Translations under genes and position numbers: made by a program
Assembly: GCA_028288395.1 (NCBI GenBank)
Contig: JAQBNV010000428.1
Location: 1-9,482 of the forward strand
DNA: 9,482 nucleotides
Origin: Adhaeribacter sp.
Lineage (GTDB): Bacteria > Bacteroidota > Bacteroidia > Cytophagales > Hymenobacteraceae
Direction of reading: 5' to 3'
Part shown: in pieces, positions 7,126 through 9,482 of the stretch
Position numbering within the stretch: position 1 is the first letter of the stretch
How the letters are laid out: every line of letters starts with the position of its first letter
The notes under the pieces: generated by a model
Seen by the model: only the letters and a program-made list of their open reading frames with translations
Database searches by the model: none
What the model was told of the DNA's origin: nothing

Positions 7126-7197
7126 TTTTCCTGCTCTAGCGGTTTTAATAAGAATTGCCCTCCAAAGATTAATTTAAAAATATAAAGATAGTTCGGA

Positions 7198-8322
7198 ATG
7201 AAATTTATTGTATCGTCTTCGGCATTACTAAAACAGCTTCAGAGCATTAATGGCGTTATTACTACCAACCCGGTAGTGCCCATTCTGGAAAATTTTCTCT
7301 TCGAAATCAACGAAGGAACCTTAACCATTACGGCCAGCGACCTGGAAACTTCTATGATTACCGAAATGCACGTAGAGGCGAAAGAAAACGGCCGTATAGC
7401 TGCGCCAGCCCGTATTTTGCTGGATACGCTTAAAAACTTACCAGACCAGCCGGTTACTTTTACCATTGATGAAGAAACGTATACCATCGAATTAAGCTCC
7501 GCCAACGGCCGTTACAAACTTTCGGGCGAAAATGCCACCGATTTCCCGCGCGTACCGGTTGTTAAAAGCAGTAACTCCATCGAAATTCCTTCTAATTTAC
7601 TCGCCCGTGCCATTAATAAAACCATTTTTGCCGTTAGCACCGACGAATTGCGGCCGGCCATGACGGGTATTTTTGTGCAGCTAAACGAGAACAACATTAC
7701 GTTTGTAGCTACTGATGGCCACCGCTTGCTGCGTTACCGCCGGTTTGATGTTTCTACGGGAAATACCACTTCCATCATCATCCCGCGCAAAGCCTTTACT
7801 TTGTTAAAAGCCACGCTGCCCGCCGAGCCAACCACGGTACGGGTAGAATTTAATACCTCCAATGCTTTTTTCAGCTTCGAACACATTCGCATGGTTTGCC
7901 GGTTAATTGATGAGCGCTATCCTGATTACGAAAATGTGATTCCGGTTCAGAACCCGAATAAATTGGTAATTGACCGTTATGATTTACTAAGTTCTGTAAA
8001 ACGGATTTCTATCTATTCAAATAAAACTACGCACCAGGTGCGCTTGCGCATTGCCGGCAGCGAGCTGCACGTTTCAGCCGAAGATTTGGATTTCTCGAAC
8101 GAAGCCAACGAAAGACTTACCTGCCAGTACGATGGGGAAGACATGGAAATTGGTTTTAACGCCCGTTTCCTGCTGGAGATGCTGAACAATATCGACTCCG
8201 ACGAAGTAACCCTGGAGTTATCAACTCCTAACCGGGCCGGTTTACTGATGCCTTCTACAAATGACGATAACGAAAATATTCTGATGCTGGTGATGCCGGT
8301 GATGCTGAATAACTACGTTTAA
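7198..8322 (+). CDS. dnaN: DNA polymerase III subunit beta (sliding clamp)
   Basis: This 374-residue subunit forms the dimeric ring that holds the replicative polymerase on DNA and serves as a docking platform for many repair and replication proteins. Three repeated clamp domains are visible: about 1-120, 125-250 and 255-374. Recognisable stretches are the start MKFIVSSSALLKQLQ, then NPVVPILENFLFE (25-37), TASDLETSM (45-53), ELRPAMTGI in the second domain with ATDGHRLLRYR following, and the C-terminal MPVMLNNYV, equivalent to the MPMRL end of the E. coli clamp. Length and ends match the family. Unlike many bacteria, dnaN is not next to dnaA here and no cluster of DnaA boxes is visible, so this is not evidence of an origin. 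It lies between gldG and gldC and ends 24 bases before a strong terminator. Confidence 0.97.
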   Translation: MKFIVSSSALLKQLQSINGVITTNPVVPILENFLFEINEGTLTITASDLETSMITEMHVEAKENGRIAAPARILLDTLKNLPDQPVTFTIDEETYTIELSSANGRYKLSGENATDFPRVPVVKSSNSIEIPSNLLARAINKTIFAVSTDELRPAMTGIFVQLNENNITFVATDGHRLLRYRRFDVSTGNTTSIIIPRKAFTLLKATLPAEPTTVRVEFNTSNAFFSFEHIRMVCRLIDERYPDYENVIPVQNPNKLVIDRYDLLSSVKRISIYSNKTTHQVRLRIAGSELHVSAEDLDFSNEANERLTCQYDGEDMEIGFNARFLLEMLNNIDSDEVTLELSTPNRAGLLMPSTNDDNENILMLVMPVMLNNYV

Positions 8323-8345
8323 GGTTTTAAACCGAAAGAATGTGT

Positions 8346-8376
8346 ACAAAAGGGAATCGGCAGGTTCCCTTTTTTG
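8346..8376 (+). terminator. Intrinsic terminator after dnaN
   Basis: AAAAGGGAA (8348-8356) pairs perfectly with TTCCCTTTT (8365-8373), and two more inner pairs (T-G, C-G) reduce the loop to GGCA. T residues run on to 8375. The position just after the dnaN stop makes this a standard rho-independent terminator separating dnaN from gldC. Confidence 0.85.
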
Positions 8377-8410
8377 TGTTCGGTCTGCTGGTTTTCCCCG
8401 CCATTTACTT

Positions 8411-8418
8411 TACCTTTG
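8411..8418 (+). promoter_or_regulatory. Likely -7 promoter element for gldC
   Basis: TACCTTTG is a full match to TAnnTTTG and lies 25 bases before the gldC ATG, downstream of the dnaN terminator, so gldC probably has its own transcript. No TTG is found 17-23 bases upstream; TGGTTTT at 8389-8394 is the nearest T-rich stretch. Confidence 0.6.
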
Positions 8419-8443
8419 CCCCGGATAAAACAACCCTATTGAA

Positions 8444-8782
8444 ATGAAGAAATCGGAGATATATTTTAGTATAGCCCTGGACGATAATAATATTCCGGAA
8501 GCCATTAGCTGGCGCGCCACCGATGCCGGAGAACAGATTCATTTTGCCAAAGCCATTAATATTGCCCTATGGGATCGGAACCAGGAAGGCACCATGAAAA
8601 TGGACCTCTGGACAAAAGATATGCCCGTAGACGAAATGAAACATTTTTGCCTCGATACTATTGGCTCAATGGCCCAAACCCTTCTTACTGCTACCGGCGA
8701 CGAAGTTATGGTAGCTAAAATGCGGCAACTTTGCCAGGATATAAGCAAACACCTGGAAGAAGACGAAACCCAGCCTTCTTAA
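8444..8782 (+). CDS. gldC: Gliding motility protein GldC
   Basis: This small soluble protein of 112 residues is of the GldC family, found in Bacteroidota and linked with gliding; its biochemical role is not known. Recognition rests on the N-terminal KKSEIYFSIALDDNNIPE, a central ISWRATDAGEQ with AKAINIALWDRN, and the strongly conserved DLWTKDMPVDEMKHF (about 53-67). The length agrees with known GldC (about 110). There is no signal peptide or membrane segment. In Flavobacterium gldC sits next to gldB, an outer-membrane lipoprotein gene; no gldB is seen here. Own promoter-like site upstream, strong terminator downstream, so it appears monocistronic. The ATG at 8444 is the only start that gives the family N-terminus. 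Confidence 0.88.
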   Translation: MKKSEIYFSIALDDNNIPEAISWRATDAGEQIHFAKAINIALWDRNQEGTMKMDLWTKDMPVDEMKHFCLDTIGSMAQTLLTATGDEVMVAKMRQLCQDISKHLEEDETQPS

Positions 8783-8812
8783 AATATTGAAATAACCGAC
8801 CTGGCTGAAGCT

Positions 8813-8859
8813 AAAAAACAAAAGGCCTTACTTTATAAAAGTAAGGCCTTTTGTTTTTT
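8813..8859. terminator. Bidirectional terminator between gldC and the convergent gene
   Basis: A perfect inverted repeat: 8813-8834 pairs with 8838-8859 over all 22 bases around a three-base loop (ATA). The core GGCCTTAC/GTAAGGCC is flanked by A-runs on the left and T-runs on the right, so each strand reads as a stem followed by a T-tract. It lies 30 bases after the gldC stop and 11 bases after the stop of the minus-strand gene, and can end both transcripts. Confidence 0.93.
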
Positions 8860-8870
8860 ATATAATTGTT

Positions 8871-9353
8871 TTATTTAGAATCGTTGGCAGAAATAACAGT
8901 CGTGTTTTTCTTAACCGGTACTACCTTTTTACCAATAGGTAAGCTGGTTTTGTCTTCTCTGGCTGCCGTGGCAGATTCAGTGCCAATCTGGGCGGCGAAG
9001 TCTTTATCAAATCTGTAGTATTTATTACGGGCACCATAATACATACTGTATTGATCGGAACTCAGGAAGTTTTCTAATTCCACATCCCGTTCTTTACAAA
9101 CCCCCAGGCAGTTTTTATCTACCAGGGCCGGATTGCTGGCAAATTTCTTCTCAATTTCCATCATCTTGTTAACCTTATCCTGGTTAATAGCCCGCAAGCG
9201 GGTAGCTTGGAAATTATTCAGCTTTAATTCCCGGATCATCTGGTCGGATAGCCGGGTGGCCCTTTCGGTAGCTGTTATGGTCTTATTTTCCTGCGCCATG
9301 GCACTAAACGCCGAAGCAAAAACCAGGCAGGACATTACAATTATCTTTTTCAT
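8871..9353 (-). CDS. Exported LTxxQ-like (Spy/CpxP-type) small protein, function unassigned
   Basis: This 160-residue protein has a clear signal peptide: basic KK start, hydrophobic core to about residue 15, and a probable cut after AMA (18-20), leaving QENKT. The mature part is charged and mostly helical by eye. Two motifs resemble the paired LTxxQ motifs of the Spy/CpxP periplasmic chaperone and metal-sensor family: LNNFQ (45-49) and LSSDQ (97-101), 52 residues apart. The helix before the first (ATERATRLSDQMIRELKL, 28-45) fits the same fold. Two cysteines, C82 and C86, lie in NCLGVC between the motifs. The tail (about 125-160) is Lys- and Thr-rich and probably disordered. There is no lipobox. 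It is convergent with gldC. The ATG at 9353 gives a typical signal peptide. Export is firm; the Spy/CpxP link is inference from motifs and would need a profile search. Confidence 0.75.
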   Translation of the reverse strand: MKKIIVMSCLVFASAFSAMAQENKTITATERATRLSDQMIRELKLNNFQATRLRAINQDKVNKMMEIEKKFASNPALVDKNCLGVCKERDVELENFLSSDQYSMYYGARNKYYRFDKDFAAQIGTESATAAREDKTSLPIGKKVVPVKKNTTVISANDSK

Positions 9354-9397
9354 ATCTTTATCTTAGTTTAGCCCTATTAGCGTATGGTCCTTAAAAA

Positions 9398-9420
9398 CAA
9401 CTTTTAAAGTATAAAAGTTG
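9398..9420 (-). terminator. Hairpin with T-tract upstream of the exported-protein gene
   Basis: CAACTTTT (9398-9405) and AAAAGTTG (9413-9420) are perfect inverted copies around seven bases. On the minus strand the stem is followed by TTTTTAA (9397-9391), so it reads as a small intrinsic terminator or attenuator in that direction. It could end an upstream minus-strand gene beyond the window or form the 5' end of the transcript of the 8871-9353 gene. The stem is AT-rich and weak. Confidence 0.4.
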
Positions 9421-9427
9421 CTTGTGA

Positions 9428-9435
9428 TAAAGGTA
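9428..9435 (-). promoter_or_regulatory. Possible -7 element for the exported-protein gene
   Basis: On the minus strand this reads TACCTTTA, seven of eight matches to TAnnTTTG, 74 bases before the start codon. No clear -33 TTG follows at the right distance. If used, transcription would start next to the hairpin at 9398-9420, placing a stem-loop at the 5' end of the mRNA. Confidence 0.25.
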
Positions 9436-9482
9436 TACGAAATATAATGCCAGAATAGCTAGAAAATAAAAAGTAAAAATTT

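Noticed and set aside
7036..7141. CTAGCG repeated at 7038-7043 and 7136-7141 in the gldG-dnaN gap
   Set aside because: Two copies of a six-base word in about 170 bases are too little to call a repeat or binding site.
9133..9366. 77-codon plus-strand frame with hydrophobic stretches
   Set aside because: The hydrophobicity comes from reading the complement of the signal peptide and helices of the exported-protein gene; a sensible gene already occupies the other strand.

Overview
The window looks like chromosomal housekeeping DNA from a Bacteroidota bacterium, most likely of the Cytophagales or a related group. The case rests on three recognisable gliding-type ABC transporter genes (gldA, gldF, gldG), a gldC gene, and promoter-like sites of the TAnnTTTG type that this phylum uses instead of the E. 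coli -10 box. Start codons also sit behind AT-rich leaders that mostly lack a Shine-Dalgarno sequence. Genus-level placement is not possible by eye.

Layout. At 27-1698, on the minus strand, lie the permease (mlaE type) and ATPase (mlaF type) of a phospholipid/MCE transporter. The lipid-binding MCE subunit is not in the window and may follow beyond position 1. A short divergent intergenic region separates these from two plus-strand classical short-chain dehydrogenases (1787-2494 and 2822-3532), which are split by a 327-base AT-rich gap. At 3587-7030 come gldA, gldF and gldG. Between gldA and gldF lies a long imperfect palindrome, and gldG overlaps the end of gldF. dnaN (DNA polymerase sliding clamp, 7198-8322) follows and ends at a clear intrinsic terminator. 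gldC (8444-8782) has its own promoter-like site. A perfect 22-base-pair hairpin then sits between gldC and a convergent minus-strand gene (8871-9353). That gene encodes a small exported protein with two LTxxQ-like motifs, suggesting a Spy/CpxP-like periplasmic protein.

How the genes relate. GldA (ATPase), GldF (membrane permease) and GldG (membrane-anchored auxiliary protein) make one ABC complex, and here all three genes are contiguous. GldC is another gliding-associated protein, so this locus groups gliding genes around dnaN. The Mla-type pair and the LTxxQ protein both concern the cell envelope, but nothing ties them functionally to the gld genes beyond proximity.

I found no mobile element with a transposase, CRISPR array, tRNA, rRNA, defence cassette or biosynthetic cluster, and no convincing previously undescribed system. 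The items most worth checking are the palindromic element between gldA and gldF, the LTxxQ-like protein with its leader hairpin, and the clustering of gldA-gldFG-dnaN-gldC.
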